Below, piece after piece: positions 17,069-26,056 of a stretch of DNA of 64,000 bases. The stretch lies in assembly GCA_036015235.1 (NCBI GenBank), contig CP107926.1:8799501-8863500 (forward strand), given 5' to 3'. Below the pieces are notes generated by a model. It saw nothing but the letters and a program-made list of their open reading frames with translations. It had not been told where the DNA came from and ran no database searches. The position numbers and the translations under genes are program-made. The stretch comes from Streptomyces sp. NBC_00433. Its GTDB lineage: Bacteria > Actinomycetota > Actinomycetes > Streptomycetales > Streptomycetaceae. Within the stretch, counting starts at the first letter, position 1, and every line of letters begins with the position of its first letter.

Positions 17069-17511
17069 GGACGGCCCGCGGCACCCACCAGGCGGCCGGC
17101 GGCCGGCAGGGGAGCCGGCGGGGGAGCGGGCGCGGTGCCGGGGGCGGTGAAATCGGCCCAGACCTGCTTGCCGCCGCTGTGCGGGACCGCGCCCCACGAC
17201 CGGGCCAGCCGGTCGACGATCACCAGCCCCCACCCGCCCGCGGGAGGCGGCCGCAGCACCGGCAGGGCCGGCGAGCCGTCGCTGACCACGACCCGCACCC
17301 GCCGCGCGTCGAAGACCAGCAGCAGCCCCGCCGGCCCGCCCGCGTACCGCAGCGCGTTCGTCACCAGCTCCGACACCGCCAGGGCCAGCACCCCGACGTC
17401 GGGGTGCCAGCGGGTCGGCCAGGCGAACTCCTCCACCTGCCGCTGCGCCCACCGGCGCACCCGGGCCACCTCACCGGGAGCACCCCAGACCGCGACGAAC
17501 CGCTCAGCCAT
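16855..17511 (-). CDS. Anti-sigma regulatory factor (HATPase domain)
   Basis: Residues 1-130 are a GHKL ATPase domain of the RsbW/SpoIIAB type: LAVSELVTNALRYAGG is the N box and VSDGSPALP and GGWGLVIVDRLARSWG are the G boxes. Proteins of this class bind sigma factors and phosphorylate STAS antagonists. The reading frame does not stop after the domain but continues about 88 residues, the last 71 being antisense to the convergent STAS gene and lacking domain-like sequence. This could be a natural extension, or a lost stop codon. ATG 17511 was chosen; GTG 17514 is immediately upstream. Confidence 0.75.
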   Translation of the reverse strand: MAERFVAVWGAPGEVARVRRWAQRQVEEFAWPTRWHPDVGVLALAVSELVTNALRYAGGPAGLLLVFDARRVRVVVSDGSPALPVLRPPPAGGWGLVIVDRLARSWGAVPHSGGKQVWADFTAPGTAPAPPPAPLPAAGRLVGAAGRPQECLSCPVVETGNRSAAPITPRRRWTLLLGAASRMLPPWPSAVWRACRSTVRKVESANVTPARSKTRWGW

Positions 17512-17517
17512 CACCGA

Positions 17518-17991
17518 TCATCGCCAGCACACCTTCCACCGCCCGCCGCGCACGGCCCGGTGCGGCCACCGGGCGGTCACACCACCCGCCTGCCCCGGCC
17601 GGCGATCCCCACCGCGCACGACCGCGTGCTGCCCGCCCCGCGGGCGCTGCTCGCGGACCCGGGTGTTCACGGCCGGGTGCGCGTCGTCGCCGTCCGCGTA
17701 CAGGCCGCGCTGGGCCTCCTGGAGGAAGAGGTGCCGTGCGGTGTCCGGGCCCGGTATCGGCCGGCCGAACAGGAGCCCGGCCAGGAGGTTCCCGGCGAGC
17801 ACGTCGAGCCGGTGGCCCATGATCGGCGCGGGCGCGCCGGCGACCAGGTCCAGGACGCGCAGCAGCTCCGGCCGGACCGGCCCGCCCGGCGCCTTCGCGC
17901 GGCGGCGGCGCTGCCGGGCGAGCCGGTGGAGGTGCCCGCGTTCGGTCTCGTCCAGGCCCAGGGCGCGGGGCGAGCGCCAGGAAGCCCGCAA
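17518..17991 (-). pseudogene. Remnant of Xre/MmyB-like regulator
   Basis: The frame contains ALGLDETERGHLHRLAR followed by GAPAPIMGHRLDVLAGNLLA and DTARHLFLQEAQRGLYAD, which match the start of the MmyB-like ligand-binding domain of a large actinobacterial Xre regulator family. The N-terminal helix-turn-helix is missing, and after about residue 100 the sequence no longer resembles the family (arginine-rich, no structure). It is best read as a decayed gene truncated at both ends. It lies directly upstream of the anti-sigma kinase gene, in the same orientation. Confidence 0.7.
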
Positions 17992-18148
17992 GATCGTCCA
18001 CGCCCCCGATCACGGGCACGGCACGGCCCGCGAGGGGTGGTCCTGCCTTTGCCAGGAAGTCCCCTCCGACGGACAAAGGCGCCCCTGTACGACGCGGTCC
18101 GGGCGGGCCGGGCATCGGTGGCGACACACCCCGTCGAAGGCCACAGCC

Positions 18149-18300
18149 ATGAAGGCGCTCATCGTCTGCGCCCACCCCGAACCGCGCTCGCTCAACGGCT
18201 CGCTGAAGGACCTCGCGGTCTCCACCCTCCAGGCGGCCGGGCACCAGGTGCGGGTGAGCGACCTGTACGCGATGGGCCGGAAGGCCGCGGCGGGCGGGGT
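18149..18300 (+). pseudogene. Truncated flavodoxin-fold NAD(P)H oxidoreductase
   Basis: The first 48 codons (MKALIVCAHPEPRSLNGSLK and then VRVSDLYAMGRKAA) are a good match to the N-terminus of NAD(P)H:quinone oxidoreductases of the MdaB/KefF type, including the flavin-binding S-L-N-G-S loop. After DLYAMGRKAA the homology stops abruptly and the frame continues as arginine-rich, non-family sequence opposite another small gene. The remaining three quarters of the enzyme is absent, so this is a fragment left by a deletion. Confidence 0.72.
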
Positions 18301-18335
18301 CCCGCGGCGGGGCGCGTACGCGGGCCGGCCTGCCG

Positions 18336-18539
18336 TCAGTTCGGTGCGCTGTGGGCGCGGTGTCTCCGCCACCGGCGCTTGGCCAGCGTCCACAGCCCCG
18401 CGACGGCGGCCAGCACGAGCCCGCCGAGCCAGGACTGGCCCCAGGGATGCCCGTGGCCGGTACGGCCGCCGAAGTGCCACACCAGTACCCCGGCCGCGTA
18501 CATGCCGACCGCGATTCCCGCACCCCGTAGCCGTCCCAT
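18336..18539 (-). CDS. Small two-helix membrane protein, 67 aa
   Basis: This 67-residue protein has two hydrophobic segments, AGIAVGMYAAGVLVWHF (7-23) and SWLGGLVLAAVAGLWTLA (36-53), joined by a Gly/His-rich loop, with a basic end RRWRRHRAH. It has no family I recognise. A GTG six bases further upstream (18545) is an alternative start. It lies opposite the end of the truncated oxidoreductase, and the break in that gene may coincide with this one. Confidence 0.5.
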   Translation of the reverse strand: MGRLRGAGIAVGMYAAGVLVWHFGGRTGHGHPWGQSWLGGLVLAAVAGLWTLAKRRWRRHRAHSAPN

Positions 18540-18601
18540 GCCCACCGGCTACCCGAAGTCCCCCGCCGGACACCGGACATCGGCGCCGGCCGGGCCCGCC
18601 G

Positions 18602-19090
18602 TCACCGGTCGACGTGGACCCGGACAGCCCCGCCGAAGGGGGCCGGCCCGCCGCCGGCGGTCAGCAGCACGTCGAAGGGCTGCCGCACCCTGCGACGCGT
18701 CAGGCGCCAGACCCCGTCCCTGCGGCGGTACTCGTCTTCGTAGCTGCCTCCTCCGACCACCCAGTGGCGGTCGGGAAGCTGCGCCAGGACCACGACGTCG
18801 GAGCGGCCCGTCGCCGCGTCCCCGCTGACGGCCACCGTATGGTTCGCGGTGGCGTGCTGCATGACCGGGAAGGTCCGCCACTGCTGCTCGACCGCGGCGC
18901 AGATGGCCTCCAGCCCGATGAAGACGCGGTTGGGCCCGGTCTCCCATATCGCGTCCAGTGCCCATACCGCCTCCCAGCGGAGCCGGTCGCGACGGTCGGC
19001 GCCCACGCAGTAGTCATGGGCTAAACGGTGCAGCGCCAGCTCCGCCTCGATCGCGTCGAGGCGGGCGGCCAGAGCTTCCAGCGTAGTCAT
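18602..19090 (-). CDS. SnoaL/NTF2-like protein, 162 aa
   Basis: This 162-residue protein has the NTF2-like (SnoaL_4) layout: an N-terminal helix LDAIEAELALHRLAHDYCVG, then DAIWETGPNRVFIGLEAIC, ATANHTVAVSGDAATGRSD and a C-terminal RRRDGVWRLTRRRV strand. The DYC-x-x-x-D-R segment at 27-33 is the usual place of a catalytic Asp/Tyr in this superfamily of cyclases, dehydratases and aromatic-ring dioxygenase small subunits. Without partners the reaction cannot be guessed. It stands alone. The start at ATG 19090 excludes a long arginine-rich extension that is open only because of base composition. Confidence 0.75.
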   Translation of the reverse strand: MTTLEALAARLDAIEAELALHRLAHDYCVGADRRDRLRWEAVWALDAIWETGPNRVFIGLEAICAAVEQQWRTFPVMQHATANHTVAVSGDAATGRSDVVVLAQLPDRHWVVGGGSYEDEYRRRDGVWRLTRRRVRQPFDVLLTAGGGPAPFGGAVRVHVDR

Positions 19091-19577
19091 GCCGGGCACG
19101 CTACCCAGCGCCGGAGCAGCCCGGCAGGGGTCCGCCGGCCACCCCTGCCGCCTACGTGAGACAGGGACGGGCTCCGTCGTGGCCGCGGAGCGCGTCCGCG
19201 CGCGCCGGGCCGATGACCGAGCTGCCGGGCCGGCGCCACGCGGCGCGCGGGACCTCGCTGCCGGCGCGCGTGCGGGGGCCGGCCGCCGCTGCTGCACCGC
19301 CGGCCGACCGGCGCGGCCCGGCGGTCGACACGGCGCCTCGCCCGTCCTTGCGGGCGCAGCCTGGGGGGCCGTGCGGCACCCGCATCCGGGTTTCCGTGGT
19401 CGTCGACGAAGCGCACGCTCCCGCCCCGTCGCGTGCCACCGAAGTCGGACCGGCACGGATCCAAACGGTTTCCGCTCACGTCCTAAGGAGTGGGGCGCCC
19501 CGGGTGGCGCCGGAGACGCGGCGAGACGCGGAACCGGGGCCGGACCCGCCGGTGACGAGGCGATCACGAGGGGGACC
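19091..19577. other. 487-bp intergenic region, no gene seen
   Basis: Both strands are open in several frames because of GC content, but the translations are arginine/proline/glycine-rich without family motifs. The last 20 bases hold the GAGGGGG ribosome site of the next gene. Confidence 0.45.
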
Positions 19578-20033
19578 ATGCGCCGAACCGTGGGGGAAGC
19601 GGCAGGCGGCCGGCAGCGGCCGCCGGCCCACTGGCAGGCGGGCACCGGAATGCTCGTGGCCGTCGGACTCCTGGACCTCTTCCTCGTCGGCGGCGCCGCC
19701 GTCGCGATCGTCGGCGATCCCTCGTGGTGGCGCGACCCGCTCTACGCCCTTGCCTTCATCCCCTGGGCGGCGGCCAACCTCCGCAGCCTGCGCTGGCGGA
19801 TCACCGCGGTCCCACAGGGCCTGCGCGTCCGGCTGTGGGGCACGACCTCACTCCTGCAATGGGATTCCCTGCACAGCGTGGTGTCCGCCAGGGGCGGTGT
19901 GCTGGCCGTCATCGGGAGGCACACCGACGTGGTCGTCACCATCCGTTTCGCGGGGCCCTTCGCCGCGAAACGGATCGCCGCGGAGATCGACGCCATGATC
20001 GCGGACCCGGCGCTGCGGCCGCCCGCCCGGTAG
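19578..20033 (+). CDS. Membrane protein with PH-like domain, 151 aa
   Basis: This 151-residue protein has two membrane helices (about 23-45, GMLVAVGLLDLFLVGGAAVA, and 53-70, PLYALAFIPWAAANL) followed by a beta-rich part (RWRITAVPQGLRVRLWG, LLQWDSLHSVVSARGG, TIRFAGPFAAKRIAAEIDAM). That order matches small actinobacterial bacterial-PH-domain membrane proteins of unknown role. ATG 19578 follows GAGGGGGACC. Confidence 0.65.
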   Translation: MRRTVGEAAGGRQRPPAHWQAGTGMLVAVGLLDLFLVGGAAVAIVGDPSWWRDPLYALAFIPWAAANLRSLRWRITAVPQGLRVRLWGTTSLLQWDSLHSVVSARGGVLAVIGRHTDVVVTIRFAGPFAAKRIAAEIDAMIADPALRPPAR

Positions 20034-20176
20034 GAGGCACCCGGCCGGCTGCCCGCTGCCCCCTCCCGGGTGCCACCGGGCAGCCGCTGCCACGCAACGC
20101 CGCCGGCCGTGGGCGGACCCTGCGGTCGGGCTCGAGCCGATCCCCCGCGGCACGGGGGCCCTGCGGGGAGGAACAC

Positions 20177-20968
20177 ATGACCGTACTGCACCATTGCGTC
20201 TCCGTCGTCGCCGTGACACCCGAACAGTTCGGGCAGCTCGCCGAGTCGGTCCTGGACTTCGCGCAGTCCACCCGGAGCCGGGGGGAGGCGATCGCCGTGG
20301 AGGACGGGCGGACGGTCCCGGACGTGCGGCTGGTGAAGGGGCGCCACCTACGGCCCGGCGCACGGTACGACCTCTCGCACGCCGGCGGCACGGGCACGGC
20401 GGTCCTGGCCATACAGCAGTGGCAGCGCGGCAGGTCGATCGCCGTCGAGCAGGTGGTGACGTCGGACGAGGGGACGACGCGGACGGCTGTGCGACTGCGC
20501 GCCCCCGACCGTCCGCGGCTGCTGGAGGCCGACATACGGGTGCGGGGCTCCCAACCGCTGCGGCGGGTGGCGGGGAAGGGCCAGGTGGATCTGGCCGCTT
20601 GGTGGACGGCTGCCGCGCTCACGCCCGGGACGCCGCCGACCGCGCACGCCCCGGCGACGGCACGGCTGAGCCACCCGCTGGGCCGCGCGCGGCTGCACCT
20701 GCGGCCGCGGCGCGCGCGGGACGGCCGGTGGGAGGTGGGCGTCACCGTCGCCGTGAACGGGCGCTGGCTGCTGCGGCCCCTGGCCGCCTTCGCCCTCATG
20801 GTGGCCGGGCGGCCGGTGCGACGGGAGTTCCGGTCCGCGGTGGAGCAGGCCGCGGGCGCATGGGATCAGGCGATCGGCGAACTGCTGGCACTCAGTCCGG
20901 ACGAGCTGCGGGCCCGCCTGACAAGGCTCGCCACCGAACGAACCGAGCACGAGCCGCCCGCCCCTTGA
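20177..20968 (+). CDS. Uncharacterised protein, 263 aa
   Basis: I do not recognise this 263-residue soluble protein. It starts with GGGGAGGAACAC ahead of ATG 20177 and has even, coding-type base composition throughout. Visible features are repeated short beta strands (GTAVLAIQQWQRGRSIAVEQ, RLHLRPRRARDGRWEVGVTV) suggesting two similar beta halves of about 110 residues each, and a C-terminal helical segment (VEQAAGAWDQAIGELLALS). The two-half pattern recalls SRPBCC-like folds but without a clear motif. No operon partner is obvious; the upstream membrane-protein gene ends 143 bases before. Confidence 0.6.
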   Translation: MTVLHHCVSVVAVTPEQFGQLAESVLDFAQSTRSRGEAIAVEDGRTVPDVRLVKGRHLRPGARYDLSHAGGTGTAVLAIQQWQRGRSIAVEQVVTSDEGTTRTAVRLRAPDRPRLLEADIRVRGSQPLRRVAGKGQVDLAAWWTAAALTPGTPPTAHAPATARLSHPLGRARLHLRPRRARDGRWEVGVTVAVNGRWLLRPLAAFALMVAGRPVRREFRSAVEQAAGAWDQAIGELLALSPDELRARLTRLATERTEHEPPAP

Positions 20969-21292
20969 GCGGGCCGTGCCGGTCAGCCGATCGAGATCCT
21001 GGAGCGCGACCATCTCAAGGAGGCGACGCGCTCGCTGCAGCGCCGCCGGCGCGAGGTGCTGGTGCCGCGCTGCCTCGCGGACACGACCGGGACGCAGGGC
21101 GCCGAAACCCTGGGCCTGTCCGTGGGCTCGGGCATGCGGTTCCCGCGGCATCGCGGCCCTGCGCGCGGCGATGGGACGCACACCGCCCAGCTGACCGGGA
21201 GGGCCGGAACAGGACGTCGGCGCTCACCGCGGACCCGCCGGCCGACGGGGCCCCGGCGGTTGCCGGGACCCCGTGAGCTGTGCGCAGAACGG
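20969..21292. other. 324-bp region, possible gene remnant
   Basis: Between the convergent genes, one plus-strand frame (about 20985-21150) reads IEILERDHLKEATRSLQRRR and then VLVPRCLADTTGTQGAETLG, which has coding character but no start codon of its own and an early loss of quality. It could be the tail end of a decayed gene; I cannot name the family. Confidence 0.3.
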
Positions 21293-21895
21293 TCAGAAGC
21301 CGGTGCCGTCCTGCCGTGCGACGGTGGCGGTGTCGTTGCCCCGGTCGGCGTCGGTGATGCCCGGGGGCAGGGAGGTGACCGTCGCGACCGCCGCCACGCG
21401 GTGCCAGGGCGCGTAGTGGCCGACGGTCCAGCGGTAGGTGACGGCTTCGCCGGGGGCCAGGCCCCTGGTGGTGATGATCTCCCACGGGGACACGGCGTTG
21501 TCGATGACAGGGGCGGGCACCGCGGTGGTGCCGTCCCCGCCGAGGACACCGACGGCGTGGACCTCGTTGCACATCCGGCTGGAATCGCCGTGCGCGCAGA
21601 TGAAGGGGGGTACGGCGAGGTTGCGAACGGTGAAGAACACCCTGACGCCTGCCGGGATGGCGGTATCGCCGGTGTTCGTGATCCAGCCGCGCCCGGACCC
21701 CCCGAGGACGCTGTTCGGCTCTCCGGGCCGCGGCGAGTCCAGGGTCAGGGAGACGGCGACGTCGGGTCCCGCCGCGGCGGACGCCGGCCCGCCGGCGAGC
21801 AGGGTTCCCAGGACCGCGGTCGCTGAGGCCAGGGCGGCGATCCGGCTACGGTGCCGTGCCAGGCGCCTGGCGCCCGCCAGCGTGTGGTGTGCCAT
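21293..21895 (-). CDS. Secreted protein with Ig-like (CARDB/DUF11-type) domain
   Basis: This 200-residue protein has a signal peptide (basic ARRLARHRSR, hydrophobic IAALASATAVLGTLLAGG, cleavage near ASAAA at about residue 43). The mature part is a single beta-sandwich: AVSLTLDSPRPGEPNSVLGG, WITNTGDTAIPAGVRVFFTV, APGEAVTYRWTVG and VATVTSLPPGITDADRGNDT, the last matching the DRGNDTA ending of CARDB/DUF11-like repeats. Two cysteines (ICAHG and MCNE) may form a disulfide. AGAGGAAGCCC precedes the ATG. It is likely an extracellular adhesion or structural protein; no enzyme motif is seen. Confidence 0.72.
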   Translation of the reverse strand: MAHHTLAGARRLARHRSRIAALASATAVLGTLLAGGPASAAAGPDVAVSLTLDSPRPGEPNSVLGGSGRGWITNTGDTAIPAGVRVFFTVRNLAVPPFICAHGDSSRMCNEVHAVGVLGGDGTTAVPAPVIDNAVSPWEIITTRGLAPGEAVTYRWTVGHYAPWHRVAAVATVTSLPPGITDADRGNDTATVARQDGTGF

Positions 21896-22256
21896 GGGCT
21901 TCCTCTTCTGTAGGGGTGTGCCGAGGGGGAGGATCCTGGCGCACCGGGACGACGTCACGAAGGGAGGGAATCGCGGATCGGGGGAACACGACCCGCACGG
22001 GTGACACCCGGCCTTGGCCACCTGGCGGATCGACCGCGGGCCGAGCCGCACCTGGGGGTGCGGCGCCGTGGTGCCCGCGTCCGGAAGCGACCGCCGGGGG
22101 CCCCACGCAGATCCGCTCGGCCAGAAACGTGTCCGGGACCGAGGGATTCCTGTCCCGGATCGTGGATGGCGGACGACCGGCGGCCAGCGAGACTCGAAGA
22201 GAGCCGCCAGGCGCCCGAACACGAACCGCAGCAGCCCGACGAGCAGGAGAGCGCAG
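21896..22256. other. 361-bp divergent intergenic region
   Basis: The region separates the divergent secreted-protein and HD-protein genes and must hold both promoters. I see no strong palindrome. Positions 22190-22256 show weak coding-like sequence (SKRAARRPNTNRSSP) ahead of the HD gene, but the AGGAGA ribosome site at 22245-22250 supports the start chosen there. Confidence 0.4.
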
Positions 22257-22910
22257 ATGCCCGAGACCGTCGCGGGAATCGAGATCCCCGACAGCGGCCT
22301 GGTCCGCGCCGCGACCGAGGTGACCCGGCAGGCGGCCGACGACCCCGCCGACGGGGACACGCTGTACCACCACTGCCGGCGCGTGTTCCTGTGGGGGATG
22401 CTGAAGTCCCGGGCACGGGGCATCGAGGTCGACCCCGAACTCGCCTACGTCGGCGGCATGTTCCACGATCTCGGTCTGACCCGCAGGTACCGCACCGGCG
22501 GGCAGCGCTTCGAGATCGACGGCGCGGACGCCGCCGAGGCGTTCCTGCGCGAACACGGCAGGAGCCGGGCCGACGCCCGCGACGTGTGGCTCGCCATCGC
22601 CCTGCACACCACCCCCGAGGTGCCGCTGCGCCTGGCCCCGGAGACCGCGGTGGTCACCCTCGGGGTCGAGACCGACGTCCTGGGCCTGGACCTGGACCAG
22701 ATCAGCGACACCGACAAGCGCGCCGTCCTTCTGGCCCATCCGCGCCCCGATTTCAAGCGCCGGATCCTCCACGCCTTCTACGAGGGCATGGCCGAGCGGC
22801 CCGACACCACCTTCGGAACCATGAACGACGACGTCCTGGCCTACTTCGACCCGTCCTTCAAGCGGACGAACTTCGTCGACACCATCTTGCGCAACGCCTG
22901 GCCGGAGTAG
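22257..22910 (+). CDS. HD-domain phosphohydrolase-family protein
   Basis: This 217-residue protein has the metal ligands of an HD domain in order: His in LYHHCRRVFLWG (about residue 42), the HD pair in GGMFHDLGLTRRY (about 71-72) and a downstream LHTTPEVPLRL with further His, then a final Asp. This arrangement is close to cyanamide-hydratase-like or small-molecule HD hydrolases and not to ppGpp synthetases. The substrate is not evident. AGGAGAGCGCAG precedes the ATG. It stands alone, divergent from the secreted-protein gene. Confidence 0.82.
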   Translation: MPETVAGIEIPDSGLVRAATEVTRQAADDPADGDTLYHHCRRVFLWGMLKSRARGIEVDPELAYVGGMFHDLGLTRRYRTGGQRFEIDGADAAEAFLREHGRSRADARDVWLAIALHTTPEVPLRLAPETAVVTLGVETDVLGLDLDQISDTDKRAVLLAHPRPDFKRRILHAFYEGMAERPDTTFGTMNDDVLAYFDPSFKRTNFVDTILRNAWPE

Positions 22911-23127
22911 GCCCGCCCCGGCCGCCCTGCCGTGGGCCCGCGAACCACGGGAGGCGACTGCCGGCCCGCGGATCCGCGGGAGAGAGCCAAGCCGACCTTC
23001 ACCGCGCCCGTCGGGAGCGCAGCCGGGCGCGTGTCCCAGCCCGCTTCCCTCTCCCGGACCCGGAGCGCCCGGCCGGGTGCCCGAAGCCGCGGGGACGGGC
23101 GGAGGCGTCCCGGTGGTCGCTGCGGCT

Positions 23128-23286
23128 TCAACGCCGGCGGAAGAGCAGCAGCCGGAGGGTTTTGCGGGCGTCGCGGCGCCGGTCGGGGCGACGGGCGAGC
23201 AGGGAGGTCAGGGCGGCCGTGACGACGGCGGCGCCGTGCAGGGCGCCGGTGGCGATGGGCAGCAGGACGATCGCGTGCGGCAGCAT
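23128..23286 (-). CDS. Small membrane protein, 52 aa
   Basis: This 52-residue protein has one hydrophobic segment (LPHAIVLLPIATGALHGAAV) followed by a short linker and a strongly basic tail (RRPDRRRDARKTLRLLLFRR). The ribosome site GGAAGG lies seven bases before ATG 23286, which is the main reason to accept it. I do not know the family. It faces away from the large STAND regulator, whose promoter it must share space with. Confidence 0.5.
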   Translation of the reverse strand: MLPHAIVLLPIATGALHGAAVVTAALTSLLARRPDRRRDARKTLRLLLFRRR

Positions 23287-23449
23287 GGGCGTGCCTTCCG
23301 GTACCGGGGTTGCGGTGTGCGGGTCGCGGGACACCCCGGTTCTCCGCCGTCCGGAGGGTTTCCGGCAACGCCCCCTGGCCGGCGGCGTCGCCATATAGCC
23401 TGGTGAGACCCGTAAAAGGGAGTTTCCTGAGGCTTTCGCAGGAGTGCGC

Positions 23450-26056
23450 ATGACGGTGATGGGTCGTGAGGCGACGGCGTTACTGGTCCGGTTGCGCGAG
23501 CTGTACGAGTCGGCGGAACATCCGAAGCAGGATGCTCTGGTACGGCGGTTGAAGGCGATGGATGCGACCGTCAGCACCACGTCGGTCAACCAGTGGCTGC
23601 TCGGGAAGGCCCTCCCCTCCAACCCTTCGGTCTTCCTCGCCCTGGTCGCCCATCTGCGCGGCCTGGCGAAAGCACACGGGAACACCGACACGCCCGCTGA
23701 CGGCTGGTGGGCGGAGCAACTGCGGCTGGCGCACGAGGAGCACGGCGCCCGGCGCGGCGGGAGACCCCGTACCCAGGCACCTTCGCCGCGCGGACCTCGG
23801 TGGAGCCTGCCGGACATCGCGCAGGACTTCACCGGACGCGGAGCCGACCTCGACACCGTGCTGGACGCCCTCTCTCCCGGCTCGTCGAAGGAGGGCGTCG
23901 TGGTGATCGCCGGCATGCCCGGTGTCGGCAAGACGGCCCTGGCGATCCGGGCGGCCCACCGCGCCTACGGCCGGGGCTGGTTCCACGGAGTGGTCTTCGT
24001 CGACCTGCACGGCTTCAGCCCAGCCCGGGAGCTGACGACGGGTGAGGCCGCCGCGGTGATCCTGCGCGAGCTGGGCCACAGCGTGCCGTCCGCACCGGAG
24101 AGGCGCATCAGCGGTCTGCACGAAGCGCTCGCCGGCGAAAGCCCTCTGCTCATCGTGCTGGACAACGCTGCCTCCGCCGGGCCGCTCCAGCAGCTGGTGC
24201 CGCGCCAGGGCGCCGGGCCGGTACGGCACCGGCTGCTGGTCACCTCACGCGACACGCTCCCCGCTTTTCCGGCCGGACGCCCGCTGACCGTGGAGCCGAT
24301 GTCCGCCGAGGAGTCGGTGCTGCTGCTGGGGCGTGCCCTTCACGACGGCCGAGCGGCTGCGGAACCCGCCGCCGCCACCCGGCTCGCCGGCCTGTGCGGC
24401 TGCCTCCCGCTGGCGCTGCTGATCACCGCAGCCCAGCTGCGGGAGGACCCGTCGCAGTCGCTCGCCGCCCAGGCGGCGGGTCTGGAGGAGACCCACCGAC
24501 GGCTCGGCCGCCTCAGCGTCGACGACACCGACGCGGAGAACCGCCCACTGGCCGTGCGCGCCGCCTTCGAGCTGTCGTTCACCCCGCTCGCCGAGGAGTA
24601 CCAGCGCGCTTTCCGGTTGCTCGGCATCGCGCCCGGCCCGGACACCGGCGCGGAGCTGGCCTCGGTCGTACTCGGCCGGGACAACATCGACACCCAAGCA
24701 CTGCTGCGGAACCTGACACGCCGGCACCTCGTACGGCGCCTGCGGCACGACCGCTGGGACATGCACGATCTGCTGCGCCTGTACGCCGTCGAGACCGCCG
24801 TGCCTCAGGAGCGGGACACCGCACACGCCCGGGTGCTCCGCCACTACCTCAAACGGGTACTCCCGACCTGCACCAAAGCGGTGTCCGGCCGGCCCGGGGA
24901 GCGCCGGGAAGCGCTGGCCTGGATGGACGCGGAGCACCGCTGCGTCACCGGCGCGCTGGTCGAGGCAGCCAGGCACGGCCAGGTCCGCGAAGCCCTGCGG
25001 CTGACCGAACACATGTCGTACTACTGGGAGCTGCGCTGGGAGGTCCAGGAGTGGATCACCGCGGCCCGGGCGGTGCTGGACGCGGGCCCCGGCACCGGCC
25101 GGGACGTGAGCTCGGCGTCCCGGGAGCTGGGAAGCGCCTACCGGGTGGCCCACCGCTACGACGAGGCGCGCCCCCACCTGGAACGCGCCCTGGACACCGC
25201 CCCGGACCAGGCCACCCGGGGGCTCGCACTGCACGGCCTCGGCCTCGTCGAACTCCGGCAGGGCCGTTACCAGCGGGCCGCCGCCCACCACCGCCAGGCC
25301 AAGAACATCCACTCCGCGCTCGGTGACGTCGCAAGCGCAGCCCTGGCCACCATCGCCCTCGGGGACGCGGAACGGATGTCCGGCGACCCCAAGGGCGCGG
25401 CCCGAACACTGTCCCAGGCGATCACGCTCCTGGAGAGCCTGTCGGGGAAGCCGTACAACGCCGCGCGGGGGATCCTGGAGACAGCGCACGGCAACCTGGC
25501 GCTCGCCCTGATGGGCTGGGACCCCTTCGCCTACGGGCTCTGCGCCGTCTACCACTTCTGCCGCGCCCTGCGCATCGCCGTGGAACTCGACGACCGGCCC
25601 GACCTGTTGCTGTGCCTGACCAACCTCGCCGCCCTCTATCTGGAGATGTGTCCGGCCTGCCTCGCCGGGGTGGCGGCCGAGTGCGCGGGCCGGGTGCTGG
25701 CCGACGCACGGCCGACCGACGACCCCCTCCTCATCGCCCGCGCGCAGCTGAACGCCGGCAGAGCCCAGGTGGCACTCGGCGACGAGGGCGGCGGCCGGGC
25801 GACGATGCTGCCGGCGTGGGAGGTGCTCGCGCCCGGCAGCGTCGCCGAGGACCCGGACATGGAGAAGTGGGTCCCCTCCAGCGCGGGCCTCCACGCCCCG
25901 CGATGCACCGGCCTTTCCGGCTCGATGCTCTGGACGAGGCCCCTGCACCGGTCGGTGCTCGCCGGCGACTTCACGGACCTGGAACAGACCACCTTCTACG
26001 GAGACTTCCGGACGGTTTCCTTCGGCCTTGGACCCCGCTCCCGCCCCGGTTCCTGA
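23450..26056 (+). CDS. STAND-class regulator (NB-ARC ATPase with TPR repeats)
   Basis: This 868-residue protein has an N-terminal region of about 100 residues, then an NB-ARC/AP-type ATPase with Walker A GMPGVGKTAL (about 157-166), Walker B LLIVLDNA (about 231-238) and the GLCGCLPLAL motif. A winged-helix part (RHLVRRLRHDRWDMHDLLRL) and TPR-like helices (about 540-830) follow. This is the body of an AfsR/STAND signalling regulator without the SARP DNA-binding domain. Codon 11 is TTA (23480-23482), the rare leucine codon read by bldA tRNA, so translation may be developmentally controlled. AGGAG lies six bases before ATG 23450. Its target genes are unknown; the NRPS region is 1.6 kb downstream. 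Confidence 0.85.
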   Translation: MTVMGREATALLVRLRELYESAEHPKQDALVRRLKAMDATVSTTSVNQWLLGKALPSNPSVFLALVAHLRGLAKAHGNTDTPADGWWAEQLRLAHEEHGARRGGRPRTQAPSPRGPRWSLPDIAQDFTGRGADLDTVLDALSPGSSKEGVVVIAGMPGVGKTALAIRAAHRAYGRGWFHGVVFVDLHGFSPARELTTGEAAAVILRELGHSVPSAPERRISGLHEALAGESPLLIVLDNAASAGPLQQLVPRQGAGPVRHRLLVTSRDTLPAFPAGRPLTVEPMSAEESVLLLGRALHDGRAAAEPAAATRLAGLCGCLPLALLITAAQLREDPSQSLAAQAAGLEETHRRLGRLSVDDTDAENRPLAVRAAFELSFTPLAEEYQRAFRLLGIAPGPDTGAELASVVLGRDNIDTQALLRNLTRRHLVRRLRHDRWDMHDLLRLYAVETAVPQERDTAHARVLRHYLKRVLPTCTKAVSGRPGERREALAWMDAEHRCVTGALVEAARHGQVREALRLTEHMSYYWELRWEVQEWITAARAVLDAGPGTGRDVSSASRELGSAYRVAHRYDEARPHLERALDTAPDQATRGLALHGLGLVELRQGRYQRAAAHHRQAKNIHSALGDVASAALATIALGDAERMSGDPKGAARTLSQAITLLESLSGKPYNAARGILETAHGNLALALMGWDPFAYGLCAVYHFCRALRIAVELDDRPDLLLCLTNLAALYLEMCPACLAGVAAECAGRVLADARPTDDPLLIARAQLNAGRAQVALGDEGGGRATMLPAWEVLAPGSVAEDPDMEKWVPSSAGLHAPRCTGLSGSMLWTRPLHRSVLAGDFTDLEQTTFYGDFRTVSFGLGPRSRPGS

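Noticed and set aside
21438..22004. Plus-strand frame opposite the secreted Ig-like protein
   Set aside because: No motif and poor start context, while the minus strand has a signal peptide and a good ribosome site.
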